64,000 nt of DNA from Anagrus nilaparvatae (lineage: Eukaryota > Arthropoda > Insecta > Hymenoptera > Mymaridae): NCBI GenBank assembly GCA_022575985.1, contig JAKSXM010000279.1, positions 682,001 through 746,000 on the forward strand, read 5' to 3'. Below the pieces are notes generated by a model. It did no database searches. It was not told the origin of the DNA and saw only the letters and a program-made list of their open reading frames with translations. The position numbers and the translations under genes are program-made. Of the stretch, positions 11,555 to 24,553 are shown piece after piece (positions within the stretch are counted from its first letter, which is position 1; every line of letters starts with the position of its first letter).

Positions 11555-11770
11555 TCTTGTTAGTGTCCAGAAAGTGCGTGTTTTCTGGCCGCTGCGCTAA
11601 TCGAAAAAACGCATTTTCTCGACACTGAGCAAGAAAAATTATGTTTTGTCCTTGGCCACAAAAAAAGGATGCCCCAAATCGCAGTTTACCATCCTCGGCT
11701 TCGCCTCGGACGGTAATTTACGTGCGATTTGGGCCATTCTTTACTTTTGTGGCCATGGGTAAAAATATAC
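11555..11770. mobile_element. family-A inverted-repeat MITE, partial copy
   Basis: It carries the family's diagnostic palindrome around CCTCGGCTTCGCCTCGG at 11694-11710. On one side is ATGCCCCAAATCGCAGTTTA, on the other GGTAATTTACGTGCGATTTG. The outer end CTTTACTTTTGTGGCCATGG then runs to GTAAAAATATACTATT near 11775. The other half starts GTGTCCAGAAAG. Open frames across it are artefacts of the palindrome. Confidence 0.7.
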
Positions 11771-12011
11771 TATTCTTGAAAATTAAAATTTTTAAAAAAA
11801 ATAAAAAAAAAATTAATATTTGAAAAAATCGTTAACTAAATACTACATGTTAGGATTAATAAAAAAAGAGACGATTAATTCGTACACCTATCAGTGTTGA
11901 GTTAAATAAATCAAAAATTGATTTCATTTGTTCGGTTAATCATCGTTAAAGCCTTAAAATTAATTAATTTCATCAATTCGAACGATAAATTCATAAAAAA
12001 TAATTTATACT

Positions 12012-12080
12012 TAGCGTAATTTACGTGCGGTTTGGACCATTCTTTACTTTTGTGGCCATGGGTAAAAATATACTATTTTA
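12012..12080. mobile_element. family-A MITE, end fragment
   Basis: Only one terminal third is present: GTAATTTACGTGCGGTTTGG, the CCATTCTTTACTTTTGTGGC block and the end GTAAAAATATACTATTT. It repeats the right end of the copy at 11555-11770. Confidence 0.65.
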
Positions 12081-13693
12081 GTAGCTTTATATGGCTAATT
12101 TTCAATTTTTATGAATTTTAAGATGGGTTTTAAATTTTGATGCGAGATTCGAAATATGTTATAATTTTTAGCTTCTTAACCCTCAGCAGCACGGATGCTT
12201 TTCGAAAACGTTAATACACGGGTGTGGTCCAAAGAGCTGAAACTTTTTTATATGCAACGAAGACACAAAAATTACTGGGACTGTTATGGTTGTAGAATAT
12301 AGGAGACACCAGGATTAATTTAGGAAAATGCCACATCTTTTAAAACTACTATAGGGTTCGATGGACCCTACCCGTGTTTTTCCGAGTTAAATGATGTTTC
12401 ATTTGACGCGAGATTTTTCGTAAAATAAATTTGTCGTTTTTTTAGTTCCCATGAAATTTCCATACCAAAAAGGTAAATTTTTTGAGATATTAATTCGTTA
12501 GATTTTTATTTTCAACAACATTTCACAGACATAAAACAAATCAAATACCATTTTGTAAAAACGTCAAGATTGCTACATTGAAGAACTTACTGCCAGTACT
12601 GCCCAGAATTAAATTATACGATACCAAAGAGGGTATACAGGTATACAGGTAGAGAAGGGCTGTAGAGGCCTTAGCCCTCCACCCCTCTGAATTGTTTTTT
12701 AAAGATTTTTTTTTCAAAAGTAGAGGTAAAATGGCCCACTCGAACAAAAACTCCTTGATACGTGCCTGCAAACAATAGTCAAAGTTAAATTTTGCCAATT
12801 GTTTAACAGGATCCTATTAAATAGTTGGCAAAATTTATAAAAGTACTAAATAAAATATAAAAAATTTTATCATTTATTTTCCACCTATAAATTCGTCAAT
12901 AGAACTAATAAAATCGTTTTTTTAGCCAAACGAATAAAAAAATTCAATTTGAAGTAATATTTCGAACCGAATTTCATAATAAAATATACAAGAGATGCTA
13001 AATTTCATAAAAATTGAAAATAACCTATTTAAAAATTTATTATTATAAATTGTTGTTATAAAATTTTGTATTTTAAAATAAAATTTCTATATATAAAATA
13101 ACTTTACTTAGAAACACACTAAATATTTTATAAAAATACAAGAAAATTCGCTCATTTTTGCATTTTTTTTAGTACGTAAAAGATAAAACTCATATTTTAT
13201 GTTGATGATAAACTTGTTAGCTACGTGAATATTTCAAATAGTTTTATGCACATACATAATACTCAAAAGATTTTTCTTTTTGTATATAAATTTTCTTTGA
13301 ATAAGTTTATATTAATAAATAAATTTTATACTAGTTTTTTATTATTTTTATTAAAATACTTTTTTATTTAGCATATTTAAAAAAATAAATTATATACAAA
13401 TTTTTCAATGAATATTTTTATAATATGAAATTTCAAAAATAGTTACCTCATCGTTTTTTTTTTTTTGAAATTCATGATTTAAGTTATTGATAAAAGATAA
13501 AAAAAATTAAATTTTTATTCGTGATAAGAAATAAACTTTATTCAAGGGCTACCTGACCTTTTGTACATAAGAGCTTAAAAGTATTAACACTTTTTATATT
13601 TGAAACAGGTTGAGTATAATATTGTCTGGGAATAAAAAAAAAATTGAGTAGAATTCTTGAAAAAAATATAATCGATCGATTTCTTATATGTTA

Positions 13694-13865
13694 CACAGTA
13701 AAAAAAATGTACACGGTCTTACTACAGTTTCGTAATTTTACTACAAAAATAGTAATTTTACTACACTTGTCGTATAATTACTATGAAATAGTAAAATTAG
13801 TACAATTTTGAATTCTAGTAAAATTGTTAAACTGTAGATATATTGTGTACATTTTTTTTACTGTG
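13694..13865. mobile_element. family-B MITE, TA-flanked
   Basis: A 172-bp element with ends CACAGTAAAAAAAATGTACAC and its inverse GTGTACATTTTTTTTACTGTG, each bordered by TA. The interior repeats short AGTAATTTTACTACA-like words in both orientations. A diverged relative lies at about 56085-56300 between the two receptor genes. Confidence 0.8.
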
Positions 13866-16800
13866 TACATTATACATTGAAAAAAAATCCACTTGTCGTA
13901 ACCGGAAATATTCCGCTTGTGGCGGAATTTTTTTCTTGCTCAAACAACTGCAAATGACTTGAAACGTAAAGAAAATTGAATTTCTTCTTTCTTTTTAAGA
14001 ATTTTTTTTAGCTTGTCATACCGCTGCGCGCATATCTTAGATGAGCAGAAAAAATTTTATTTTTAATTAAAAGAATTTTAAAGATTTCGTCTATTTTACG
14101 ATGGCAAAATTTGAAAATAACCCATAACAAGCACAAAATTTGCAAAAACTGTAATTTCTTTAATATTTCTGATGATGCCGATCTTTAGTACATCTATGGT
14201 TCTTATTGATTCTGGTTATATGAACAAAGAAAACTTGTAAATCTATATGCTAAAATATTTGAAATAACTTAAGTATCAAATTCCGAGCTTAGAAACCCAG
14301 CTTTTTAAGTCTAACATTTAAAATGTTAATCATTTTTTGAATAATAATAAAATTTTTTTAAATTTAAATATTGGCGACACCTGAAAACTAATAAGGTTCA
14401 CCAAAATTTGGCTAAAGAAGCAATATTTTTTGCAAATTTTTGCTCAAGCTAAAAAAAAAATCAAATTTTTAGCGAACAAGTTAACATGAAATGTTCCATT
14501 TACAAACATGTAAAACCACAACCAAAGTCATAAAACGTTAAATGACTATAATTATAACCCAAATTTAAATTTCAATGTTATTTTCTTCAGAAATATGTAT
14601 ATTAGTGGTTTGTACATTAAGATCGATTTTTCATTTAAGGAATTTTAAAATTTAAATTAGAAAATTAAATCAGCATATTTTAAGTAAATTTTTATTACAC
14701 AAGCTAAATTAACGTTTTACATGACAAAATTAAATTTATTTTGTGAAAGAATAAATGAATCTAGTTTTGAAAATTATTATACAAAGGTAAGAAAATGTTT
14801 TATTATATGAAATTCTTGATTATGTTCGATAATTTAAGTTTATACACTGAAAAAAAATTAATTTTTTTTTTTTTTAATGATTGCGATTGCTTGATCGTAA
14901 AGAAAATTTAAAAAAGAAGAGTTTCACTAATTTAAAATAAAGAGCACCGCTAAATGGTGAGACTTGAAAAAAAAATTTTTGGACAAAAAAATAGTTTTTT
15001 ATGAATCAAGTGATATAAAGTTGTATTAAACCGAATGCGTATACGCCCCGAGATGCGTGCGACGAAGATAAATAATAATTTTTTTAAAAACTTTTCTTTA
15101 GATTTTATGTTATTTGTAACCATTTAAACATGGATTTAATCTATGCATTTAAAAGGAAAACAATATCCAGCTGCCGAAAACTGGCAACAGCAACCGAATA
15201 TTTTTTTTTCAGTGTATGACTTTTTTTCTCATTCGAGATAAATACCTTTTTCTATTGTACGTAATAGATAGAACTCAAAACCAAAAATCCAAAAGATAAT
15301 GTCCCTTAAGGGCGAGTCAGATCAGATTAGTGAAACATACGACAGTCATGCCTACTCGTAATGACTTGGTCACTAAAATAAAAAAAAATTCAACTTGCGC
15401 GCTAAATTTGATTTTTTAAAACATGCTTGTGAAATATTGAAAAGGTAATCAAAAAAATATTGTCTTTCCCAAAGTATTTAGTAAAATTTTTGCATTTAGC
15501 AATTAAATTAGAAATCAAGCATTCTAAAAAAGCAATTTTTTTCAGATCATTATTGAATTTTATTCTGATCTTTTTTTTTTATTTTATATTATTATTTTCT
15601 AAAAATAAGAAAATAAAAAATTTTTTTTTTTTTTTAAACAAAAGTAATTTTGCAAAAAAAATACATAAGTATCCTATTTTTAAATACTTGCAAAATATTT
15701 TTATTAAAGCAAATCAGTCTTTATTAATCCATGCACCAAATAAATAATTAATTTCTTTTTTAATTTTTGCAAGTATTAAAATACTTTATTTTAAAGCAAT
15801 ATCATCTAGCATGCATTGCTGTTTTATACTCGCAACGAGTAAAAAATGCCAAAAAATTTTACGTACATGCACAATAAAAAAATATACACAAGATTTGTCA
15901 ATAATTTATAAACTGAACATGCCAATACTAAAACAAATCTGTATAATTATATAAATAATGATATGCATATAAAATATTAACATTTTTTTCAAACACAATA
16001 AAGAACGCATAATAAAATTATTTCACAGGTTATTATACGAAAACCTGCATATTTTTATAAATCCTTATTTTTAAAGATACTAGTTTTTAGGAATAAAATA
16101 TTTTACTAAACCATTCAGAATGATTTAAAAATTGTATTTATTTATTTAATAAATATTTTTTTAAATGCACAAGTTAATATTTACACGTGTTCCTTATACT
16201 AGTTTTATACTATACAGTGTATAGTATAAATCTCATATGATTTTAGTGCATATATACACCACACTATACATAATTACTAACACATCCTTGCATAAAATTT
16301 AAGTGTCCTCATAGAGAGTGTTAGGAAATAAAATCGAGGAGGACACTAAAAGTCGCAGTCAGTACCAGAAATTGTCATGTTACTCTTATCGTCATAACCC
16401 ACTAATGAACATTACTTTTGTAAATAAAAAATAATTCGCTTAAAATTTTCAAAAACTCCCAAAAGGAAAACATAAAAAAATGATTTACGAATCGATTGGC
16501 ACCGTTTTAAATACTTTTTTGTAGACTTATTTGTAAAATTTTTGTTTGGAAAATTTGATCTTGCTTGGATTTATTTTTTCAAACAAAAATTTTTGCATAT
16601 GAATCTGCAAAATAATACATCAAATCTACTATTGTATTTATAAACCATTTTATAATGTTTTCCTTTTTTTAGAATTTTGATTATCGGCGGTAATTTGGAG
16701 AAAAATGCAATTTTCTGCAGCAAAACGATGAAAAGTCGGTAATGGGATCTGACTTGTCCTTAATTTTTTAAGTTTTATCTTCTCCTCGATTCTAAAACCT

Positions 16801-17423
16801 TAAATTTCTTACCTATATATCTTGATAAACGAGTAATTAAACGCATCTAAAAATTGAAAGATAATTTTCATTTAAAGAACTTTAAAATATATCTAAAAAT
16901 AGTAAATGAACCGAAAGATTAATGATCTTCTATACTCAACCTCTTTTTTTTTTACAAAATTCTCCTTATATTTCTTATCAATAAAAGCTTTTAAAGAACT
17001 GCCTCAAATGCCTATTTTCTCTACTTTAATAAAAAATTTTTTGAAAACATTTCAACCAGAACATTTAACGATAATAAAAAAAAATATCAATACTGACGCA
17101 ATCACACATGTTTAAAAATATACCCTAACGAGACATATATAGTGCGGAAAGTTTTTATTTAATTACTTAAGTGAATTAAAGCTGTTAATACACACCTGGG
17201 GAAATGATAAAATAATAATAATTTACTGTCTGCATTAAATTCAAAATCTGGATTAAATTGATGAGGGGTTAGGTGGTATTAGTGAAAATTAATTATGGGA
17301 ATAAAATTTTTATTAAATCGTTATTTTATGACGAGGTTAGGTACTCAATAAATGTTGACATTTTAATTGAAAAATTTGAAATTTAACATGAATTAATCAA
17401 TATTATTGAACTAATTATACATA
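13866..17423. other. non-coding stretch with MITE at 14845-15214
   Basis: AT-rich. A fragment at 13880-14040 (AAATCCACTTG, AATGACYTRAAACGTAAAGA) recurs in inverted form at about 42955-43160. Frames at 15460-15747 and 16906-17115 are lysine, phenylalanine and isoleucine strings of AT composition, without splice or domain support. Confidence 0.4.
14845..15214. mobile_element. 370-bp MITE, CACTG-ended, TA-flanked
   Basis: Begins CACTGAAAAAAAATTAATTT and ends ATATTTTTTTTTCAGTG, with TA on each side (14843-14844 and 15215-15216). The interior is not strongly inverted. Same termini as the elements at 2261, 35648 and 53880; a lone end of this type is also at about 25290-25308. Confidence 0.65.
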
Positions 17424-17750
17424 CACTGTAAAAAGTAACTTCCTTATATTAACAAAAAAATTAGAAAATTTTCGAAAAATTAGTAAATTTTCAAAAAAAT
17501 TTGTAAATATTCGAAAAAAATCGTATATTTACTAAATTTAGTATATTAACAAAAAATTCGAGTATTCTCGATTTTTTTTTTGTGAATTTGCAAGAAAAAT
17601 TGATAATTTACCAATAACATATCTCTTTGGTCTGAAAAATTAATGAAAAAACCCCCATAACAAATTACTTGAATATTCAAACTTAGATAATTTTTTCTTA
17701 AATTTTTAAAGAATTCGAGCAAAAAATTCAAACAAAGCAATTTAACAGTG
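17424..17750. mobile_element. family-C MITE copy 1, TA-flanked
   Basis: Starts CACTGTAAAAAGTAACTTCC and ends TTTAACAGTG, with TA at 17422-17423 and 17751-17752. The left two thirds match the copy at 60698-61103 almost base for base; the right end is diverged. A minus-strand frame inside has a twin frame in the other copy and is a repeat artefact. Confidence 0.8.
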
Positions 17751-18392
17751 TATTTATATTTTCTCTTAAAGTATTTTTATTATAAATTAAATAAAGGTGA
17801 GTTAATACCTTAGTACTACAATGTAGAAACCATATAAAAGATAAATAAAATAAATAAATATTGAAAAATATTTTCAAAGACGATTAGAAGATTCGCGTTG
17901 AAAAAATAATAAAATAATACCAATTTATTTATGTTATTAATTTATTATTTATTTAGAAAAGAAAGTAGCAATAAGTTACACGTTATAACTTTTTTTTTGT
18001 AAAATAAAACAGCTATGAAAATATTTAAAATTTGAACAGGCTAGAAGTGAAATAAATTTTTCATAATTTTTAAAATTTTGAAATGAAAATTTTTTTATCA
18101 AATGTAATAAAGAACAAAAAAAGCAATTCATGTTTGAAAACAATAAATTATATGACCAATCTTTCAAATTAAAATTTACATAATTTCTAATCACGTGCTA
18201 TAAAGCTGTCTGTTACAAAATTGGAAAACAGTTAGTAAACATATTGGCCCAACAGCAAATTTATTATTGAAAGAATTTTAGATAAAAAAAAAGTTATGAT
18301 AAAATATTTATTGATCAAAAAAGCTAATTGATTACGCAATATTTAGTCCTTTTTCTTGTCAAGTTAGTACATATCACAGAGTGCTAAGAAAA

Positions 18393-18730
18393 ATAGTATA
18401 TTACGATCCCGTATTCAGAAAACGTAAAGAATAGCCCAAATTTCACGTAAATTACCATCTGAGGCGAAGCCAAGGACGGTAAACTTCGATTTCGATTATT
18501 TTTTTTTATGGGACAAGGGCCGTATGAAATTTTTCTGCGCCAGTGACGATAAAAAACGTCTTTTTTGGCCTTACAGCGGCAGAGAAATACGTGCTTTCTG
18601 GTCGCTGATCAGAAACTGTATTTTCAACAGAGAAAAATCCTATAGGACTCTTTTCTATAAAAAAGAATATCCCAAATCACAGTTTAATTACGTAATATTT
18701 GGTCCATTTTTTATTTTTCTAGACATATTA
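18393..18730. mobile_element. family-A MITE, diverged copy
   Basis: Begins with the family terminus AATAGTATATTACG, then CGTAAAGAATAGCCCAAATT, CACGTAAATTACC, the palindrome half GAGGCGAAGCCAAGGA at 18462 and GGACAAGGGCCGTATGAAAT. The middle (about 18530-18640) is the CGCTGATCAGAAA-type spacer. The right half is degraded but keeps CCCAAATCACAGTTTAA. Confidence 0.65.
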
Positions 18731-18739
18731 TGATCATAA

Positions 18740-20980
18740 AATACTATTAAATTCATCGCAGAATGAAAAATACGAAATTTATTATTCGCATCTCAGCTTG
18801 TCCTACTCCTTTCCTACAAAGTGTAAAAATGATATTATAAAAGAATAATAAAAAAAGTAAGATAAAAAAGTAATAATTTAACTTACAGTCCACTTCTCAC
18901 TTTTGACATTATTATCATTTGAAACTCAGCCAAAATTTAAAAAAAAAATCGATATCTCAAATTATTTCGTACATTTACTAAATATAATTAGTATATTTAA
19001 AAATTTTTTGGTACTCTAAACCAATATATCATTTTATCTTAACTTTATGTATAAATTATTTTTTTCTTTTAAAAAGAATTTTTAATATATTCTTAAAGCT
19101 GTGAGTATTTTTATTTTTAGCTATAATATTATGTAACTTTTAACTCTGTACATAAAAAATTACTTTGAATATAAAAAGTTATAATTTATCAAAGTTTACG
19201 GCTTTTCTTTTATAAAATTATATAAACGAGGGTTCAATTATTCAAATTTTTAAAAATATTGCAGTATAAAAGAAACTTCAACCTTAATTTTTTTTGCGTT
19301 ATTTTACAAAGAATTATAAGATTTATAAAATAATATAAAAATGAGTGACATCAAATTTATGCACAGAACATAGATGTCGCTTTTTTCTCGCAACTGAAAT
19401 AGTATAATATTATTATATAAAAAGTTCACTCGATAGTTCAAGATAACATTTTTGTTAAAATACATTTTATAATAAATTATTTTTATATTTCATTTAGAAT
19501 TTCTGTCGAAAATATTTAGAGCTGTCCGATATTCTAAAAAATTATTACACGATGAATAATTTAATTTGAAGAGTTAAATCTTTTGATGTAATCGATTGTG
19601 CTTACATAAATTATTGTACGATGAAATTTTATTGAAAATCAAATAACTCAATTATTTAAATAAAAGAATTAAATAATCTTTTGAATAAAAAAATCTTATA
19701 AAGTAATTAAATAAAATTTTAATAATGGAACGAGTATTAATTCAGTAAATATTGATATTGATCTTAAATTTTTAGACAATGGAAATATAAGTAATTGGAA
19801 AAGTTTTTTAGAAGAAAATATAGAGTAAGAGAAATAAAATCAAGGCCTGATTTAGTAATACGATTGATTAAACTATTGAAATTAATAAAATATTTTAAAA
19901 ATTTAATCTGTTTTTTTCCAAAGTAAAAGTACTAATTGGATTTTTTCTGTTCTGATGTTATGTAATTTAAGAATTTATAGATTTAATTTTCGCTTATAAA
20001 TTAGTTAAATTTTTTACAAACTATAGTTTAAAAAATGCAAATAGTTTGAAAATGTGCCTCAAGTAATGCAACAACCCAGAATAATTTTACTAAGAATTTA
20101 AATATTCCTGTGTGGATATGTGTTTCCAATTGGGTCGGTAGTGTCTAAAATTTCGATTTACTAGAAAATTTAGTATTCATAATGTTTATTTATAATTAAT
20201 CCAACGAAATTGTGTAATTTTAAAAGTAAACAGTCAAAATTTCACATTATTTCAATGAAACTGAAACTTCTCTAAAAAAAAACAATGCTCGCGGCAATAT
20301 TTCTATAGTTTAAGTACTTGAATAATTGAAATTGCTAATATTTGTAGTTTTAAAACAATATGATTATTCAAAAATTAAACAATTAACTTATACAATATAA
20401 CCATTTAAAAAAAATATTTGAAACTAATTTTTTTAAATAATGTTATCTGTATGAGCAATATTAATCCGCCTTGCCTAAATTACCCAAAAAGGTTAACACC
20501 AAATTGTGAAAATTTATATTGAAATATTCTTCTGTAGATTATTTTTTTTCCAAAATCAAAACTCATTGAGAATACTGAAAAGCTCGAAAATTCAAAAAAA
20601 TTAGAATAAATTGAAGCAGAAGTCTAATTTAATATAATATGATATTCGTAAAAAAATATTTTTCTATGAAAATTTACTTTTTCTACATAAAAGTAATTTT
20701 ATTTCATACGTACGTTTACTTTTGTGAAAAATTTTACTTTTAAATAAGCTTATCATAAAAATATTTTCTTAAATTCGTATATACATAAAAATTTGACATA
20801 ATAAATTCATTCTTCAAAAAATAAACATATTTCTACAGAAAAATTTAAGTAGGATAAGAAATAGTAGTTGAAATATCTTCTCATCTCAAAATTTCCAAGA
20901 AAAAAAATTGAATAATTTTATTTAAAAAATCTATAATTTATTTATAAAATTTCTATTACTTTAAATTATAAAATAATGTA
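18740..20980. other. non-coding AT-rich stretch
   Basis: No exon, repeat boundary or inverted repeat could be supported here; short AT-only open frames only. Confidence 0.4.
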
Positions 20981-20985
20981 AACGC

Positions 20986-21093
20986 AGGTGAAGCAGCAAA
21001 AAAAGCCGCGAGAGGCTGGCGCCTCCGCCATACCCATCTCCGGCAGATTAAGAAAAAGCGGCAGAAGAAAGCTACTTAGCCGCGCTAAAGGTA
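20986..21093. other. GC-rich islet, candidate exon
   Basis: About 108 bases stand out sharply from the AT-rich flanks (GCCGCGAGAGGCTGGCGCC and later AGCCGCGCTAAAG). The plus strand is flanked by AACGCAG and by AAAG/GTAGAA, which could be an acceptor and donor. It reads V-K-Q-Q-K-K-P-R-E-A-G-A then S-G-R-L-R-K-S-G-R-R-K-L-L in the frame that stays open. On the minus strand an ATG with good context (CGGAGATGG) starts a 23-codon frame. It could be a leader or coding exon, or a fragment of an element with different base composition. Not recognised. Confidence 0.25.
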
Positions 21094-21099
21094 GAAAAA

Positions 21100-23260
21100 T
21101 ATTGAAAAAAAATGAAATTTTGTGTGTTTTTTGATTTTTTTTGTTGATGTTTTTTATAATTAACACTTTATTTATTTAGATTGTAATGCATAATGTAATT
21201 TTTAGTAAAATAAATTTTTTAGTTTTTTGTGTGATTTTTTGCTTGTTTTCTTATTTATAACACATAAATCCAGTAAACAGCACAGTATCACTATTCCTAT
21301 TTTTTTTTATTTTAGTAAAACTTCAAAATAATTGTGTTTAAAATACAGTAGAATGTAAAGGCATAATTAGTACTTACTCTATACGATTAATGAATTTGTT
21401 TTGTAAAACATCTAATTATAAAGTTTGTAAGTACACTTATAACAATTATAAATAATTGCATAGAATTTTTTAAAACGTTGTAAACAAAGATTTATAAATA
21501 AGTTGCATAATTTTGTAAGTAGGAATTATTTTTATTTTCATTATTATTCACATGCGATTTAAAGAAAAGAAAATACAATGAAAATTCAAATTTAAGAAAA
21601 TTTTAATTTTTTATTTTTATACTAATTTTAATTTATTTGAGAACTTTTACAAGAAAATCTAAAATTTTACAAAAAAAAAAGATTAGTGGTAAAATTGACC
21701 GCAAGGAATCGAATCAAAATTTTCATTTGGTTACAAGAACGCCTGAAAATTGGAAATTTTAGAATATGGAAAATTATGAAAATATGCTTTTTATATTTTT
21801 ACATTCTTAAAAGGCAAATATCCCTGTAAAAAATGTTTACCAAAATAAACTACGTATAGGAATGCAGAAATTTCAGCTTGTTTCGCTTTGATTCTTCCGT
21901 TCAGTTTTTCCTTTTCGATTTATGAAAAATTTGATTACTGCAGGAATTTTCAAATAACCGGTTTTCTGAAGAAGTTGTACAGTAGCGGCCATTCAACTTT
22001 CGTATTAGTACATTTTTAACCAATACTTCATATTAAATCGTGGTTTAGGGCAATTAGTTACTGGCCGTCATGAGTTTTCGTCTTTTATAGGTTTTTTGAA
22101 TCCCTGATCTCGATTTTGTGTTCATTGTTCATTTTGTGCGATGAAGTATCAGTTTTTAGTAGATCAGTGTCTGTAAGAACCCATGCGGACCAAATTGGGA
22201 CACTAAAAACGCGGAAAAAGAAAAAATACCCCTTTTAGGAGTAATTTTTGCTAATTTAAAGGTGAAATATTAATTTTTCATTAAAAAATTTCCCGAAATT
22301 TGTGATCAGCAACCCATATGGACCAAATCTAGACACTCAAAATAGAAATACATAACGATCCGTCCTAAGAACAAAGCCAGAATTCAGTGCAAAAATCGAA
22401 GACCGTATCATAATGTATAAGGCATTCGATGTGTACTGATCTCTGAGTGCCCCGTGAAATAGGGCTTTTTTATTTGTACGGATCGATAAAAAATACCCCT
22501 TTATATTTTTGATCCCATGGATAAAATGCAAATTTCTTTTTTAGTGAGGAGAAAACGCGTTTTCTTCGATCGTGCTGAGTGGCAATAGAGTTTTTTCGAC
22601 CTGCTAGGAAGAAAAATAGTTTTTAGCTTTATTTAGAGCATTAAAATAAAAAATGTAGCTATTTTTCTTAAAAATTTGAATTTAAAAAACAGCTGCCATT
22701 TCGATAAACTTAAAAAATGGCACGTTAAATAACAGGAATGGTAGTAGACGAACTATATCCGACGCCATAAACATAAAAATCTCTTAAATTTGAACAGTTT
22801 TAATTAAATTCGACCTCTCAAAAAGTTATTATATATTAATGTTGAAAAATTAAAACGAAATTGCAAAATTAAAAAATTTAACATTACTTTTTCCGTTTAA
22901 ACTTTTTTCTCGCTTTTTTTTCACTATTTTCTAGATCTAATATTTAAATGTTATACACCTAAAAGCGCAGCTTAATAGTTACCATTTTATCATTTTAATT
23001 GATGCTTTTTATTTTACATTCATACAGCACACAAAAGTACTTTTTCTTTCATTTTTTGTCTTTCTTTTTTACTATATTTTTATACATTTTATGTATTTCC
23101 AGACGCCTTATTTTCATGAAAAATCAATACTACGTATATCTTGTCTTGATCTTACATAATTTATCAATTTATTTTATATTCGATAGTATGTTTTTATATG
23201 CACATTTTTTTCACTTTTTTTAAAAGTTTTTAGAAACTAAATTTTCATTTAAAATATATA
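21100..23260. other. non-coding stretch with repeat fragments
   Basis: 21690-21840 recurs at about 42345-42470 (shared words ATTTTCATT.GGT.ACAAG and TTAAAAGGCAAATA), so it is a dispersed repeat. 22085-22310 carries decayed pieces of the foldback subunit (TATAGGTTTTTTGAATCCCT). 22500-22620 holds a family-A-related block (CCCATGGATAAAATGCAAA, GAGAAAACGCGTTTTC) also seen at about 39970-40070. No coding exon. Confidence 0.45.
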
Positions 23261-24260
23261 TTTTTTTTAGGTCATTTTTTACCTGGGATTTGTGAAATCA
23301 CTCATACTTTACACTTCCTGATGCATAATTTTGAGATGCAGCTGCTCCAAAGTTGGATTTTTTCAATTTTTTGATTTCAGCTGCCCAGTTCAAACTGAAA
23401 TAACTCAAAACCATAAAACTTTTAACATATACATATAATTGGGAAAAAATTTTCTTTTTACCTGGCCTACCCGAAAAAAAAATTATTTTTTATTTTGGGC
23501 CACTTCCGGTTTCATTTTTAATGGTTTGAAATTTTCAAATTGACCGGAAATCAAGTTCGCCATAATTATTTTTGCTAAAATTTTCCCAGAATGTTGGTCT
23601 ATGTGTCAGTTTTACCCAAAAAAATTTTGGATATGTGATACTCAAATGAGCGCCCACAATCATTATTTTAGTCTGCCAAAAACAGCCAAAATTAGCCAAA
23701 ACAGAGGGCGGAATTTGTTTTTTTTTCCAATCAACTTAAAATCGGTATCAATATAATTAATTATCGGCAAAATTGACCAAAAAAGACCAATAATTAATTT
23801 GTACGATATTTTTGGCTGATTTTGAGCTAATTTTGGCTGATTTTGGCAGACTAAAATAATGATTGTGGGCGCTCATTTGAGTATCACATATCCAAAAAAT
23901 TTTTTGGGTAAAACTGACACATAGGCCAACATTCTGGGAAAATTTGAGCAAAAATAACTATGACGAACTTGACTTCCAGTCAATTTGAAAATTTGAAACC
24001 ATTAAAAATGAAACATGAAGTAGCCTAAAATAAAAAAAAATTTTTCTGGTAGGTCAGGTAAAAAGAAAATTTTTTCCTAATCATATGTATATGTTAAAAG
24101 TTTCATGGTTTTGAGTTATTTCAGGTTGAATTGGGCAGCTGGAATCAAAAAATTGAAAAAATCCAACTTTGGAGCAGCTGTATCTCAAAATTATGCATCA
24201 GGAAGTGTAAAATAGGAGTGGTTTCACAAATCCTAGGTAAAAAGTGACACAAAAAAAAAT
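23261..24260. mobile_element. 1-kb near-perfect inverted repeat (long hairpin)
   Basis: Two arms of about 450 bp run inward from ATTTGTGAAATCACTC at 23286 and its inverse at 24215. Long blocks match exactly, e.g. GGATATGTGATACTCAAATG at 23630 against the inverse of 23868-23887, and GCGCCCACAATCATTATTTT beside it. The loop, about 23700-23800, is short and AT-rich. No target duplication is obvious and no transposase is present. It is either a foldback/MITE-type element or a recent inverted duplication; a transcript across it would form long double-stranded RNA. Open frames inside are repeat artefacts. Confidence 0.9.
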
Positions 24261-24553
24261 TTATTTTTATTTTTTATTTTTCGGCTGGTCGTTCTATCCT
24301 GGATGTGCCCATTGTATATGAGTTTTTCTGAGACATAACAATATTGCTTGTTAGATTGGACAGGTAATTTACAGAGATCATTCAGTATCAAATAAATATT
24401 ATTAATGTAAATTGAAAGTTTTACGTGGACTACTCGTCTAATAAAAATTTTACTTTTTTAACAATTTTCAATCTTAGAAGTCAGAATTTTAAAATATTTT
24501 TTTGTTTTTTCGGGAAATTTAATCGGAAAATTTCCAATTTAAACAATTTCAAT

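Larger units (their letters stand above)
10855..13693. other. non-coding stretch with family-A repeat pieces
   Basis: Contains the family-A copies at 11555-11770 and 12012-12080. A minus-strand 85-codon frame at 12541-12798 has mixed composition but no recognisable domain and no splice support. Otherwise AT-rich with nothing supportable. Confidence 0.4.

Noticed and set aside
12541..12798. 85-codon minus frame
   Set aside because: The composition is slightly coding-like but there is no recognisable family and no donor or acceptor consistent with an exon.
17546..17740. 64-codon minus frame resembling the one at 60819-61019
   Set aside because: The similarity comes from two copies of the family-C MITE, not from paralogous genes.
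23757..23951. 64-codon minus frame
   Set aside because: It lies in one arm of the 1-kb inverted repeat; the mirror arm is not open in the same way and no protein family fits.
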